64,000 nucleotides of DNA, from NCBI GenBank assembly GCA_037954325.1, contig JBBMNZ010000003.1, positions 5,841,965 to 5,905,964 on the forward strand. The letters run 5' to 3'. This document shows, piece after piece, positions 45,678 through 59,051 of this stretch. Position 1 is the first letter of the stretch; each line of letters opens with the position of its first letter. The position numbers and the translations under genes were made by a program. The notes beneath the pieces are model-generated. The model did no database searches and was not told the DNA's origin. It worked only from the letters and a program-made list of their open reading frames with translations. Origin of the DNA: Fistularia commersonii (taxonomy: Eukaryota > Chordata > Actinopteri > Syngnathiformes > Fistulariidae).

Positions 45678-48600
45678 ATTTTTTTCTACAAATTTAAATG
45701 TCTTGCAGCAAATGAATGAATGGAGACAGAAAATATTATCTTTCGGTCAGAAAAGCACCCAGTGACAGATAGGAGCTTCCTCAATTTATTAGCTCTAAGA
45801 AATAGTCTTAAAACAACAAACTAAAAAAAAAAGCTCCAGTATTTTAATTGTTCAATATTGTTTTAAAACATGTTTATAATTGCCAGCGGCTCTAATAGGT
45901 CACCGCATTTATTTTTAAAATAGACATGCCGGTCTGAATAACTTGTATGCAGGATTGCAGGATGCTACACACAATGTTAATACTGATATATGTATCAGTT
46001 CACAACGTATTTTTATAAATAGCAGTGGCACGGCCACCCTGCTGACTGTACCTTGTACATGCTTAAAATAAAAACGTGCATATCTGAACCTGTGTTTTAT
46101 ATGAATATCTCAATATTGAATGTGCAACAAAAAAATTGTTTATGCATGCCACGAAGCCTAGGTTAACATAAAACGCAATGTTATACAATATTTACTGTAG
46201 GGGGTCCCTGTTTCATCCCTCTTTTAGTTTGGGGATCTTTGGCCACAAATAATGTTGAAGACTCCTGCATTAGGCTATCAAAATTGGACCACAACTTTAC
46301 TGGTCAGAGATGTACTAAACAGAGATGTACAAGTTTCTGAATCATCCAATCTGCATCGATTCACATGGAAATGATTGCATAGCAGATGACTTACCTTTCA
46401 CAGATGAGGTGTAAGCTGTTTTCAAGTACATGGTAATGTGATATATTAAACTATCATTGCAATGGAGGGGCAGTAGGCCATGTGACCAAGTGGGGGAGCT
46501 AGTGCTCCATGGTCTTCGATCATGCTAGACACATGCACAACAACTGCAAAGCACAAGCGGAAAGTCTTGACCACATATCAGTGTTTTATCTGAAGAGTCG
46601 TCGGTGTTAGAATGGTCTCACAGCCCACCACAGACTTTATCTCCACTAGTCTAGCCCACTGCTCTCATTCCCTGCAGTCTGTCCTGTTCCGTTGCTCCAC
46701 TGATAAGCTTATATCACGTGTCTTGTTATAGCTATAAAAAACATGCAGAGAGAGGCCTGATTTAACAGCAACAAGAATAACTGTGGTCGTGAGATTTGTT
46801 GCTAATGATGCTTCAAACATTTTGTCAATATTCTTGTCTACATCTATCCATGCCTGCTGAGAAAAGGTCGATACTTTTGCTAAATCAATTAACTGTTTTA
46901 TCAATGGATGAAAGTGTTTCAGGGGGATTATTTAAATATCTCATCTGCTCACAATTAGTCTGTTTCAGCCAGTGTAATTGCTCCTTCTTAAAAATATATT
47001 TCAACACTGGCCCTGTGAGGGAAAGCCTCTAGAAATATTAGTATATTTTGTGGTTGTGATCTTGAAGCAAACCGTCAAACTTGTGCAAAATAAAACTACA
47101 ATCCATATGTTTCTAATGTCAGTTGCGGTCTTTAATTCTTAAAGGCTATTTGTTTTTACCACAAATTACAATATGTAACAATATTAAAAGGCAGCCGAGA
47201 GCTTTCTAATGCGACAGTAGTCACTTGTGGAATATTTAATGCTAGTTGCTCTATATTAATGCCCATGTACAAATTATAGTAAGTGTCATTAATGAGCTTA
47301 TTCTCAAAATTTGAAAATAATAAGATTCCTTTCCTACCACTAACATTTTAGAAATACAGGCAAGGCTCACCTCAATATAGAGTTGAATGTGTTGCGGGAT
47401 TCCTTGGCTACTTATTGTTAATAGTTTATTGATAGAAAGATTGAGGGGGAAAATCCTTGCCGGCATTACCCCCCCCCCCCCAACCCCCCATGCACTTAGC
47501 GTCGGCTCACTACAGTTCACCAATCCTCCTCAGACATCTGTGTTTGCACAGGAGCAGGTGGATGGACACTGTTCCCTTAGTGGCTGTAAACAGCTTGTCA
47601 CTCCCTGCCCTCTTCAGACGGTGGCTGTCTGGGGGGGTTAAAGTTGATGAACGGTGCGTCGTGTTTATCTGCCCCACTTCATTTTATTCCAGACAGGCTG
47701 CTGGGGCTATGGGTTGCGGCTGAGGGGCAGCCGAGCTGGAGTTAATGACAAGGCTTTGTTCGATGCTGGAGCTCTTGTCAAGATAGGCCCTGGCCAGACA
47801 ATAGACGGGGTCACAGGTCCTCGGGGACTTGGGGTGAGAGGGCTAATGAGTCAGTAGGAGCAGGCCAGTGTGGTCTGCCACCTCAGGCTCAGATGGTTCT
47901 GACACAAGAGGCAGCAGAAATATACTATTATTGCCTTGTTTTAAGAGCTTGTAATATTGTTTTCTGAACACATTTAATTGTTTGAACCAGAAGTTTAACA
48001 ATGCCTAAAATCTGCAATGAAAAGTGATGATGATACACTGTGATGCCAAAGGATAAACAATATATTGTAAAAAATTCTATCATATACATAAACGCCCCCC
48101 TCCAAAAAACAAAAAACAAAAAACAAAAAATCAAACCTTATTCCTGGTTTTTGACAATCACTTTTGTAATGGGATCGCAGTCCGACAACGGTATCTCTTA
48201 ATGATACACCCATTTATGTCATAGAACTTTTTCTAAAGCTCAGTTAATGGTAGTTTTTACTTGTCTCCATTTATTTTTTTATAGGCTTGCAAATAATTAC
48301 AATGAATTGCAGGATTATAAAAGCCAAATTTGATTGTTAGGATTACCTGAAATCAGGTTAATTAAATTCATTTGATTAGAAATTAAATACATATTGTATT
48401 ACATATTGTCAAATATGTAAGCGTGATGTGAAGCAGTAGTCGAGACTTGAGCAGCAAATTTATTGACAGTTGGCGCTGACGACAATGAATATAGTTTGGA
48501 TCCAGCCTGACTTGGATCAAAGACATTTCGAGGTGAATGGCCCAGGGTTTTGTATCGATGAAGCAGACCTCTGTCTGTGTTAAGACAACACTAATATTGC

Positions 48601-50366
48601 GATTTTCTTCTGTATTTTATATGAATTACAGTTTTAGGACTAATGTATACATTTGTGCATTGTTGGCTTATTGAACTGTTTGATTCTCAGTGTTTAAATG
48701 TGCAAAACAGCAAAAGAGAGATTTCTGGCGATAATTGCTGAGCATATAGTCATCTCTGTAATGTGATTTTGACACTAGAATATCCGCAAAGCTTTTGTGT
48801 TTTTATTCTACTATGTAACTCATCCTTAGCAACACCAGTCATGATGCCATGGATCCCACCATGGAGATTTTGTCCAGCAGTGTGTGTCTTTTTATTTGTA
48901 TTTTCTGTAACAGTGATGTCTCAAAAAGGAATGGGAGGGAGTTGTTTGGACTTGCTTAACACTTGAGCCTTCGACACGGTTGAACAGCACACTACAAAAT
49001 TCCATTGACATACATTTTCTTCTGAAGTCTGTCTCCACTCTCCCTTCTAAGTTTACACTCCCACAGCTAGATGTACATGGGCAATATTTCTGGCCATTAG
49101 GCTCGACCATGGATCCTTCAAGCTTGACCGGCTCCTCTTCTTGTTTTGATCGACTTTCTAGCTTTTTAATTTTCATCTCTTTTCACCCTCCTTATCCCCA
49201 TCCCCATCACTCCATCAACCACAGCGACCCAGACACATGCGGCTGTAGCTTATCCAGCCGTGGCATTGACCTCTCATCTTCATATTGACCTGTTGTTTCC
49301 CATGACCTCTGACCCCGCGGGGGGCCAAGCCTTCAGCCATCTAGACCTCCTCCACCTGGCCCCTATCACTCTTCGGATTGTCCAGATGGATTACCACTCC
49401 TCAGGATGTCTATGGGATTACATTGTTGTCTCAACTCGAGGGTTCTAGGAAGCTAGTATGTACAACATTTTTTCCATCTTTCAGCATATATTCTGAGATA
49501 TTCCCTGGTGATTCATCATTTGTTTGTCATTGGTATTTACATTGTGCTTTGTCAACTAAATTCTGTTGCCTGGTGAAATTTCTTTATGTTTCTTTACCTC
49601 GATGAACTTGCCTGTTTAGCCTGGTTTTCATTATTGGTGTCCTGAGAGTTTGCTATGAAAATCCAGGTCAGTGCAGTGTTACTGAGATAGTGCAGGCACA
49701 GGGCTGACAACATCTATGTTGTTAAACACCTACCATACCTATCATAGTTGAAAGAAATAAAAACACGATACAGGGTACTTGCTGAAAATACAATACCATG
49801 TTTGTGGAGAGGTCTTTTTTTATCTCACTCAAAATTCAGGACATTGTTTAGCTTCAGTGTCATTATTAAATCACATGGATTTCTTTGCCAATTGAGTAAA
49901 ATATGTACTATTCATAATAAAATATTATATCTAAACAGCACCTATGCGGGTTGGTATTATATGACTATGGGGAAAAAAAAGATAGCTTTAAAAGTAAAAT
50001 TGTTATTTTTGTTTTCTTTTTTTGGTTGCTCTTTAGCATGTTTTTTGTTGTAAAATGTGTTTCTTTTTTTGCCGGTGCAAAGCGGAGCTTGTTCATTGGA
50101 ACTCCCTGGACTTTGGTCTGGGCAGCATTCCTGATTCCTGCTGAACTGGGAGCTATAGGAAGAGGGATGGGAGGGGAGGTAGAACCATGAGGGAGGGAGT
50201 GTGTGTTTGTGTATGTGTGTGTGTATGTGTGTGGGGGGTGCAAGAACATGAGAGGAAGCGAGTGTTCATTACAAAGTGTGCCTCTCGGTGTGGGCATGCC
50301 CAGTAGAGTTCGCCTTGCAGCCAGAAATCCAGCCTCTAAATTTTGAACAGGAGGGAGACTTTTGTT

Positions 50367-50368
<2 letters not shown>

Positions 50369-50437
<69 letters not shown>
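50369..50437. repeat. (CT)n microsatellite
   Basis: About 68 bp of CT, followed by CT-rich imperfect sequence to about 50485. Confidence 0.97.
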
Positions 50438-50441
<4 letters not shown>

Positions 50442-50485
50442 CCTTGACGTCTCTTGCTCTCTCTCTTCCTCCCTCTCTCTCTCAG

Positions 50486-50817
50486 TGTTATTTTCTCCTC
50501 TTCTTCCAGGAGTGAGTGTGTGGTGAGATTTGTGCAATAGAGGAGCAAGAGGACATGCAGCTAGTGCAAAATACAGCAAGGGGGAAGTAAAGAAAAGAAG
50601 ATGATGATGAGCAGGAGGAAAACAAGAGAGAAAGACTTCAGCCCCCCTCATTACCCTCTTTCTCGCTTTCACTCCCTCCTGTGCCAGCGACTTTTACCTC
50701 AGAAATAGTGGAGGGACCAACTTCAAAAGGCAAGTCAGGGGGGAACTGGAGTGTGAAATCTGAGAAGAGAAGCAAGATGAGAGGCTGACCGGCGCTGTGT
50801 TTGCTGTGCTGTCCAGG
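50486..50817 (+). other. candidate 5' UTR exon
   Basis: A purine-rich, GC-balanced block downstream of a CT array, ending at CTGTCCAG/GTCAGT, a good donor (GT at 50818-50819). An internal acceptor CTTCTTCCAG/G is at about 50510. There is no long open frame, so it would be untranslated. No downstream coding exon found. Confidence 0.25.
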
Positions 50818-50818
50818 T

Positions 50819-53800
50819 CAGTGCCCAGGAAATACCAAACAACCTCTCACTCATTTCCATCACCTGCTTCTTCCAGTCACGAACTCCTGCTTACTGACAG
50901 TGCATGTAATGCTTTTTCATCTGCATATACTGAATTTGAAAACACAGGGTGGCACCGGTGGCTGGTTGTGCAACAAGACTCGCTGACAGCCTGAATGACA
51001 AACTGCTCACCGTGTCGTGCCAGCACCACCCGACCAGTGTCACCCACACGGGGAGCGAAGCGCTGAAACTCCCTCTGTTCCCTTCAGTACTCCAAATGAG
51101 TTGTTCAGAGTAGATGTTCACATGCGTACACGTGTTCAGGCAGGATAAACTTGCCGAAACAGAGCCACGTGGTTACAATAAAGGAAAAACCACAGAGACA
51201 TGCAGTAGGCTGGGTGCTCACGTGGGAGGTGGAGGGAGTTAGAAGCTGCAAGTTAGAATGAAAAATTTCATGTTGATTGCTCAGTTGAGAATGATTTAAA
51301 TTTTTTTTTTTTTTTTTCTTGCAGGGATATTCATTTATTTGGTTTGAGGGATGTATTTTTTTTTATCTCTGTATAATCCCTCAACTACTACAGACTTTAA
51401 TTCCATATACTTTAGGAATGGTTGAATAATATTAATGTTTGAGTGGCCAAATTAGGTCAGTTTTTTTTTTTTTACATCACACAGGTAAAATTAGTCTTGA
51501 CAGATCTCGATACACCTGGCTATCCCCTGTCCAAAACCAGAATATTTATTTAGCTATCCCAGAATGCTCTGCCTTAAAGAGATATTGAGGTATATAGTTC
51601 CTTAATGACTGCGTTGTTCAAGAGGTTTGAAACCTGTACTGAATATATTCAAGTGTTACTTCACTGTTTTTTTTTTGTTTAGTTTGCGCCTGATGATTGT
51701 TTCCCCCCAATATTATTTTCGCTGTTACAATAAAAATAAATACTCACGCTGAGAATTTTAATTTTTTTTGTTATTTGTTCGGCAACCAGCTTTTGTGTAA
51801 TTCAATCTACATACCTTTGAATTATTCAAATGTAGTTCAAACAATCTTTTGCCTTTTCCCAAACTGAAAGTATGATCTTTCAATTTGTAAATTAAGAATA
51901 TGAAAATCTAGACACATGACTATCCTGATAATTAAGGAACCACATCAAATTATGGACTATTTCCCCATTTTTATTTTATTCCATTTTGATCACAGACTAG
52001 TCACAAGAATATGTTCTTAAATGCAGAATTTGGGATGATATCAATACGAGAATCTTTCAAATTTTAACCACTTAGTAAAAAATGTTTAATTAAAAATCCT
52101 ATGCAATACATTCTTCGATCATTTCCTTCCTCGCATTTTTTTTCTCTTTCAGTGCCTCTTCAATCAGAAGCCATACCTCAAAATATTTTACATGAATAGC
52201 AGCTGCTTTTAATCTTTGATATACTGTACCAGATGTTCTGTCGCTAAGCTTCCCTGCTCGATCCTCGGCTTTGTAATGGGAACAAAGTGTCCCATGTTCA
52301 AATTCACCTGTATTTTTTTGACATGGCCCAATAAGACCAGAGACAGTTTTCAATGAAGGAAAAACAAATGGATTTTTAAAATTACCAGCATTATTTCCCT
52401 TGTTGATATTGTTATATGCTTAATATAAATTATTTCATGTTTATTTTAGAGCTCTGAAGAAAGAAGCAAAAACCAAAAAAAGAAAAACAGAAGTATTTGC
52501 TTCAGGGTTTGGAGGTCAGTAATCACCTCATTTAAAGAATAATCTAATGCGCACATTAGGGATGACTCAAAAATATTTCTTGGATTCAACTAATGTACAT
52601 AAATTGAAGGCAAACTGTCGTTATGTTATCTGAAGTAGAAAACACAACTGTTCTCAATGTTCCAAACATTTGGCTTGATAATGAATTATGATTATTTTTA
52701 AAATCCTTGATGTGAACACGCTGCTGATGGAATAGGGTCAGGTGAAAGAGGTTTGGTGTAACTGCGTGGAGCAGCCCGCCATTTTGATGAAGAGCCCAAA
52801 TGTCATTTTACATCAAGGTTCCATTGATTTCTTTCTTCAATCCCCCTCGCTCAAGTGTCACAACTTCATGCAGGGGGAGGCTAAATAACAGGGCTACGCT
52901 TTGAAAGTGAAAAGCCTTCTATAATCTGCTTTCCCTCGTTTGAAATTAAAGTAGCAGTTTTGTCGTCTTGTTGGGAATGAAGTGTTTTTTTTTTTTTTTT
53001 GTATTTGTTTTTCGTTTTTTCCTTCATGGTATTTAGGAATATTTAGAAATGAATGCATTGCCGAGGTTTTTTTTTTTTTTTTCTTTTTTTGGATCTGTGG
53101 CGTATTTAGGACTCTATACTTTTTCTACTTGAGCAGGTTACATCAGAACCAACTGTAGTTAGTTTATTTAAATACTGGAATTCCTCTCTTCCTGGGAGAC
53201 AGCGTTCCCAGGCCTTCCCCCGCAGGTCCCACCCTTGATGGCCAATCTGAGGCTCCATGATCCATCACACAGCAGGCGGCCATGTTTTCTGAAAGGGCCA
53301 TGAACTTGTTACCTCCCTCAGCCCGCCTGCCTGAATGTCAAACCCATTTTTCTTTTCTTGTGTCCCCTTTCTCTATCTTCCCCTTCCCATGATTGTGGGT
53401 GTATTGAAATAATTGGACTGCATTCAGCCTGGCCAGGTTGCCAGCGTAGCTTCTGAATAGAGATATCAAGTCTGGTGCCATGATTTTCCTCTGACCACCC
53501 TTTCAGACTTCCTTCCTTTGCCTCTGCCTGCCTCCCTGCGAGGTCGTGACGGGTCATCATCATGACTCCAACCTCTCATTACAATGACACTACATCCATG
53601 GTACATTATCTACAGTGGGTCAGCTGGCCCGGAGCTCTGTCTATAGACTATTCTTCCACCCCTCTGTTGTCTTGGATCCCTAGATCCAGCCTGTTCAACA
53701 TGGCACACATTCAAAATGGCAACCTCAAGGGGCTTTTATTCCTCCCTCCCGAAGAATTCAATCACTTTTTCTCTCCTCTCTGCTGAGTTATTCAGAGTTT

Positions 53801-56800
53801 AATGAGGGAGGGAAGATAAAGGAAAGCTTATGGTTTGCCGGATGATGGAGAGGGTGCCTTTTTGTTTCTGTTAGAGGAGTCACACAGTGAGAGTTCGTGT
53901 GAAATTAGTTTTTTTTTTTTCTTAGCAGAGGGAAAGGTGATTGAGATGTCTGAGAAAGCGCCATGGAGTCTGGAAGAGCAAGGGGTCATTAAAGTGTCAC
54001 AGAAGTTGCAGCACTTAAAATGTTGTTCTGCATTTTAGATGGAGGGAAGTGTGAGAAGGATTTTTGTGTATAAAGATGTAAAACCTGCTCCGTGGTATTA
54101 TGATTATCAAACATTAATGGACTGATTCCACCATAGTTCTGTGGCTCTACACCTCCAGTGCTGTGTGCATCATTTTAATGACTGCACAGGATTATTCCCT
54201 TACATAACCGAGTGTGGGAGTTTTGGAGACGGCTCCTGACAGTGTGGGAGGGCATCATACCGGACCGGAGGAAGCGCCGAGTTGACGTCGGATGACGGGG
54301 CTGTTGCGAGGTTCAGCACAGGTCAACGTCCATACTATGTTTCAGCTGTCAAAGAGTGTTTGGGTTACTGGTTGCACAGGCGTCAGCAGCGACGCAAGGT
54401 TTCCCACACTGACATCAGAAGAGAGGCGAGGTAGCAGGGTTCAGCTGGCTTACATACTCGTACCGTCACACACACATACACAGACACGCAGGACCCTGTC
54501 AGGGAAGGTAGCGTTGGTCTATCTCTCCTGGAGATGTTTGTTACTCTTCCCCCTGAGCAGTTTTGCCGCCAGATGCTGCAGATATACGGTTCCTAGAAAA
54601 GAGACCAAAGCAGCAGTACAAGTACAGCCTCAGTAAATGCTTATGATGATTTTGACGGACGAGGCAGATCTCTGGCTTCACAGATGATCACACTTGGATT
54701 ACATAATTTTATAAGCTGTCTTTTTTTTTTTTTTTTTGTTTGGTTACAGATTATTAGAGGCAAAGAAAGAAAATGATTTGTTTCACATTTGATGATAACA
54801 AACTGAAATGAATTAGATAAATGTAAGTAATAAAAACCATTAAAATTATAAAATGTGACACAAAAGATGACTTGATTAATTAAGAATTGGCGATTATTAT
54901 TACTACCATTTGATTAGTACTGCTCCTTCAGTATTTATAGCAGTAAAAGACACATGAGTAAAATGTGCACAGCTGAAATTATTACAAGCAGAGTTTCAAA
55001 CTGTGTGTCTTGAGATTTTGAAGAGTTATTGCTCATCAGTGGTGCTGCTAGAGTGATAACATAAGCTGTACAAACAGCAGGCCCTATTGACTGAATTCAC
55101 GATTGTATGAAACAAATATTTGCTCGCAAGTCGGCAAACAGATTTTATAACAGGATTGTGTCCTTGACCTTTTTTTTGTAAAGACGGGAAGCTAGGATGT
55201 TTTCTAAATGGCATTTGAGTATTGTCTATGCGTCTATGATGAATTTTATCTTTTATTCATTTTTTTTCTTTCGTCATTTTTCCTTCCTCAACACCATTAT
55301 TTGAACATCCACCCAAATGATTTAAGTAATAGATCGTATCTAATGTTATCCTTGCGGTCATGTAAATGACATGTTTTGTGAAAAAAGGAAGCCAAATATT
55401 AATATCCTCATGAAAACACGAAATGTTTGATTTGAATTACTTACCCCGGTTGTTTTTTCAGGTTTCACTTTTCAAAGTCAGTTAACTTTGTACTCTAAAA
55501 GATTAAAACCGAAAGCCAACTGACACTAAATTCAGTTGGGATTTAATTGAAAGTAAGTAATTTAACCCTGTGAAAATTACACTTCCCCCATTTAGTTAGA
55601 AAGAAAATCCACCTTCTTTGTGTTCAGAGTAATATTTATAACAGCCCTTTTCCGAATATCTGTAATAATTTACCTGGCTGAGAGCAAGCATTTAAACCCG
55701 AATCAGCGATAAGCATCTCCAGCATTTTTTTTGCGTGTTAATGGCACACCACACTCACCAATTATGCTGCTGCTACAGTTTAATCAACATTACTTCTTTC
55801 ATCAACAAGCTACGGATGTAGAGTACGCCCCTTCCTGCACACCGCAGGGTGGTGAAATGAACTAATTTGATTGAGTAGTAGATAAATGTTGAACACAGTG
55901 CTTGGAATTCATGTTTATATGGAAATATATTGTTTCTTTAAATGCTGGAATGATTTTAACTGGCAGGAGACCGCAGAGTCACAGTGAACCTTTCTGTGGG
56001 TGGGTGGCTGGTGTGGGTATAACTCACTCCTGGTGAACTTTTTTTTTATTTTATTTTTTTATCCTCATCATCCCTGTCTGTGTCTCACCAACCTTTTCTG
56101 TCAATGGGAGTCGCAGGTTGACAGCCTCGCAGGTTTCCTCATTATGCTGAGTCTGAGCCTTGAGAGATTTATAGAGATGATAAAACAGCCTGGAGGGCAA
56201 TAATGACCGTGGCCTCGGACGCAGGGAAAGAAGTTGGGAGGTCTCATATTTCTCCCTCAGTTTGCAGATTTTGTCGCCTTCATTATCATATGCTGTATAA
56301 ATTCACATGATTATAAATTAGTATTCATTGACAAACCTGTCATCTGCCTTCAAATATCTGCCCCTGAATAGAGCAGCTTCTAATTTCTAATAACATTTAG
56401 CATGAACACTGTGATATTAATTCGTAGTCGTCCCATCAATTAAAATATTTGATGGCGAAGTAATAATTCACTTATCTACTCACCGACCTGCTTAAAATGT
56501 TGTATTCTTGGGTAAAATGTATTAAGTTTGAGAGGAAAACTGCACAGCAACTTCCTATGGCAACTGCGTAAAAAAAAACAAACAAAAAAAACAAAAACAA
56601 AAAGAAAAACACAAAAGCAAAACAACCCGAAAATCTTTTGCACAATGCCACTATACAGCTCATCTTGTGTATTCAAAATCCCTGAAGGCTCTGGTGTGTG
56701 ACATTGATTTGAAAAGACATAATTGAGTCTTGCAATATCCCAGAGTTTGTAATGCGTATAGACAGATGACAATGAGTGAAGAAAGGAAAGGGCAAATTGA

Positions 56801-57033
56801 GCTATCCTCCTGACACAAGGGGTCACTGAATGGTTTGATGTGTTTTATGTTATGACCATAGCAGTAATCAGATATCAACCCAATCAAACAAGTGTTTTTG
56901 ATGGCACTGACCAAAAGAAGTGGTGGTTCATCACCCTCATTCTTTTCTAAATCTATTTCAGTAAGAAAATCAGGCATAGTTTCACAGAAAATTTAAACAC
57001 CTGTCGAGAGAAAAGAAATCTCAGAATATATAC

Positions 57034-57093
<60 letters not shown>

Positions 57094-57671
57094 GCCTGTT
57101 GATTGGCTATTGGGTGACAAAAATGCAGTTGATGCATAGATAAGCATTAATAGGCAATGTTTTTGTCACTATCTCAAGGACCAGGTCACACTGAAAATAT
57201 TTTTTCACTATTTGTTCCTTGGAATGTCCTTGGCACCTTGCCCTCCGACACCGAAAAAATCTCAGGGGTGTAGTTTTTCACTGGCATTTCCAGAAGAAAT
57301 TATAACCGAAAGACTAAAACAAAGCAAATCTAAGGCTGTTCATGAGATGCAGCAGAGACCAGCGACAGACATTGTTGACAAAATGTACCAAAGTCAGTTT
57401 GATCAATTGAATTCATTTGTCAAGTAATTCAAGACTCGGGGTCCCTGAAGGTCAACATCTTACTATGTAACCATCCACATATTATGAAACCCAGTATAGT
57501 AATAATTACATACTTTTGGTTGGGATTAGCTGGACACGAGGCAACTGCAAGTGGTGCTACCTGTAGCACTAATTGCTAGAGATACATTTTTTTCTCCCTT
57601 ATACTCTTATGAATTTATGTGTCATACCTCGTGAGTAGCATTAACAATTTCACTGTAAAAGCAAATGAATC
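50819..57671. other. long non-coding region
   Basis: Many T tracts (51301, 52986, 53069, 54721) and an (AT)n array at 57037-57090. GC-balanced, low-repeat blocks at 52730-52960, 53170-53790, 55690-55760 and 56090-56420 look like conserved non-coding elements, but this cannot be shown from one sequence. No gene recognised. Confidence 0.5.
57037..57090. repeat. (AT)n microsatellite
   Basis: About 54 bp of AT dinucleotide. Confidence 0.95.
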
Positions 57672-59051
57672 TTCTTCTTTTCGTTTCGGCTTGTCCCTTC
57701 AGGGGTCGCCACAACAATCAACCTTCTCCATCTCACCCTATTCTCCATATCCTCCTCTCACACCAACTAACTTCATATCTCACTACGTCCATAAATCTTC
57801 TCTTCGGTCTTCCTCCAGACCTCCTACCTGGCAACTCCTATTCCTCTACCAATATATTCAATATCCTTCCTTCTTACATGACGAACCATTTCAGTTTGGC
57901 TTCTCCGACCTTCTCTCCAAAACATCTAACATGTGCTGTGCCTCTGATGGACTCATTCCTGATCCTACCCGTCCCCGTCACTCCCTAAGAGAACCTCAAC
58001 ATCTTCATCCCTGCAACCTCAAGCTCTGCCTCCTGTCTTTTCGTCATTGTCACAATTACATTGTCACCCTTGCCTTATCCTATGCTGTATGGCTACACTC
58101 TCACCTACCACTACGTTGCAGTCACTCATCTCCTTCAGATTACCTTGTCTGTACAAGATGCAGTCTACCTGCGTGCTCCTACCGCCGCTCTTATAAGTTA
58201 TGTTCCTGTCTTTTCTGGAAAAAAGCCATTTCCACCTTTTTTGCAAAGTTACCACCATCTGTCCCTCTATGTTCCTAACCTGGATACCAAACCGGCCCAT
58301 CACTTCTTCATCACCTCTATTACCTTCACCAATATGCCCATTGAAGTCTGCACCAATTACCACTCTCTCATCACTGGGGATATTCTGCATCACTTCATCT
58401 TGCTCATCCAGAACTTCCCCTTCTCCTCTACCTCACATCCCACCTGCGGGGCATAGCCACTAGCAACATTGAGCATCACACCTTCAATTTCCAATTTCAG
58501 ACTCACAAGTCTATCTTACATTCTTTTCACCTCAAGAACATTCGTAACAAACTTCTCCATCAAGATAACTTCTACTCCATTTCTCTTCCCGCCAGTACCG
58601 GGATAGTACAACTTAAGACCTGCTCCTAAGCTTCTAGTCTTACTACCTTTCCACCTGCTCTTCCGGACTCACAGTATATTCACCTTACTTCTCTGCATCA
58701 TGTCGACCAACTGACTACCTTTTCCTGTCATCGTCCCGATATTCAAAATTCCCACTCACAGTCCGAGACTCTTCCCTTTTCTCTTCTCTCTTTGCTTCCG
58801 AACACGTTTTCCACCTCACCTTCTTCGACCAGCAGAAGGCCAATTTCCAGTGGTCCCTTGTAGGTTATCGGCGCCAAGGGCGGTTGTCGTTTACCCAGGC
58901 GACGACCGATTCTTAGGTTCGATTTGGCATTTTGGTTTTGGCACACGTTTTACGCCGGATGCTCTTCCTGACGCAACCCTCTGCATTTATTCCAGCTTGG
59001 GACGGCTCAGAGAGACTCTGGCCTGTGGCCACGCGAGGCTACATTGTATAA
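57672..59051 (-). mobile_element. internally deleted Rex3 element
   Basis: Read on the minus strand: 5' UTR (59040-58860, matching 41160-41300), endonuclease (SDERVVIGADFNGHIGEGNR, then RNIEGQMVVTLQKRW, then TYKSGGRSTQVDCILYRQGN and VVVGESVAIQHR, at 58390-58070), then directly the 3' UTR and the 3' end CGGCTTGTCCCTTCAGGGGT (plus strand, near 57687). The whole RT is missing. GADFNGH and the STQVDCIL segment are endonuclease motifs of the APE-like fold. Possible duplication GCAAATGAATC / GCGAATGATTC at 57661-57671 and 59052-59062 (two mismatches). Confidence 0.85.

Noticed and set aside
49965..50672. 235-codon minus-strand frame with an Arg-Glu repeat
   Set aside because: Its core is the (CT)n array read in reverse; the flanks are low complexity and match no protein.
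57619..58278. 219-codon plus-strand frame
   Set aside because: It is antisense to a Rex3 element whose endonuclease reads on the minus strand.
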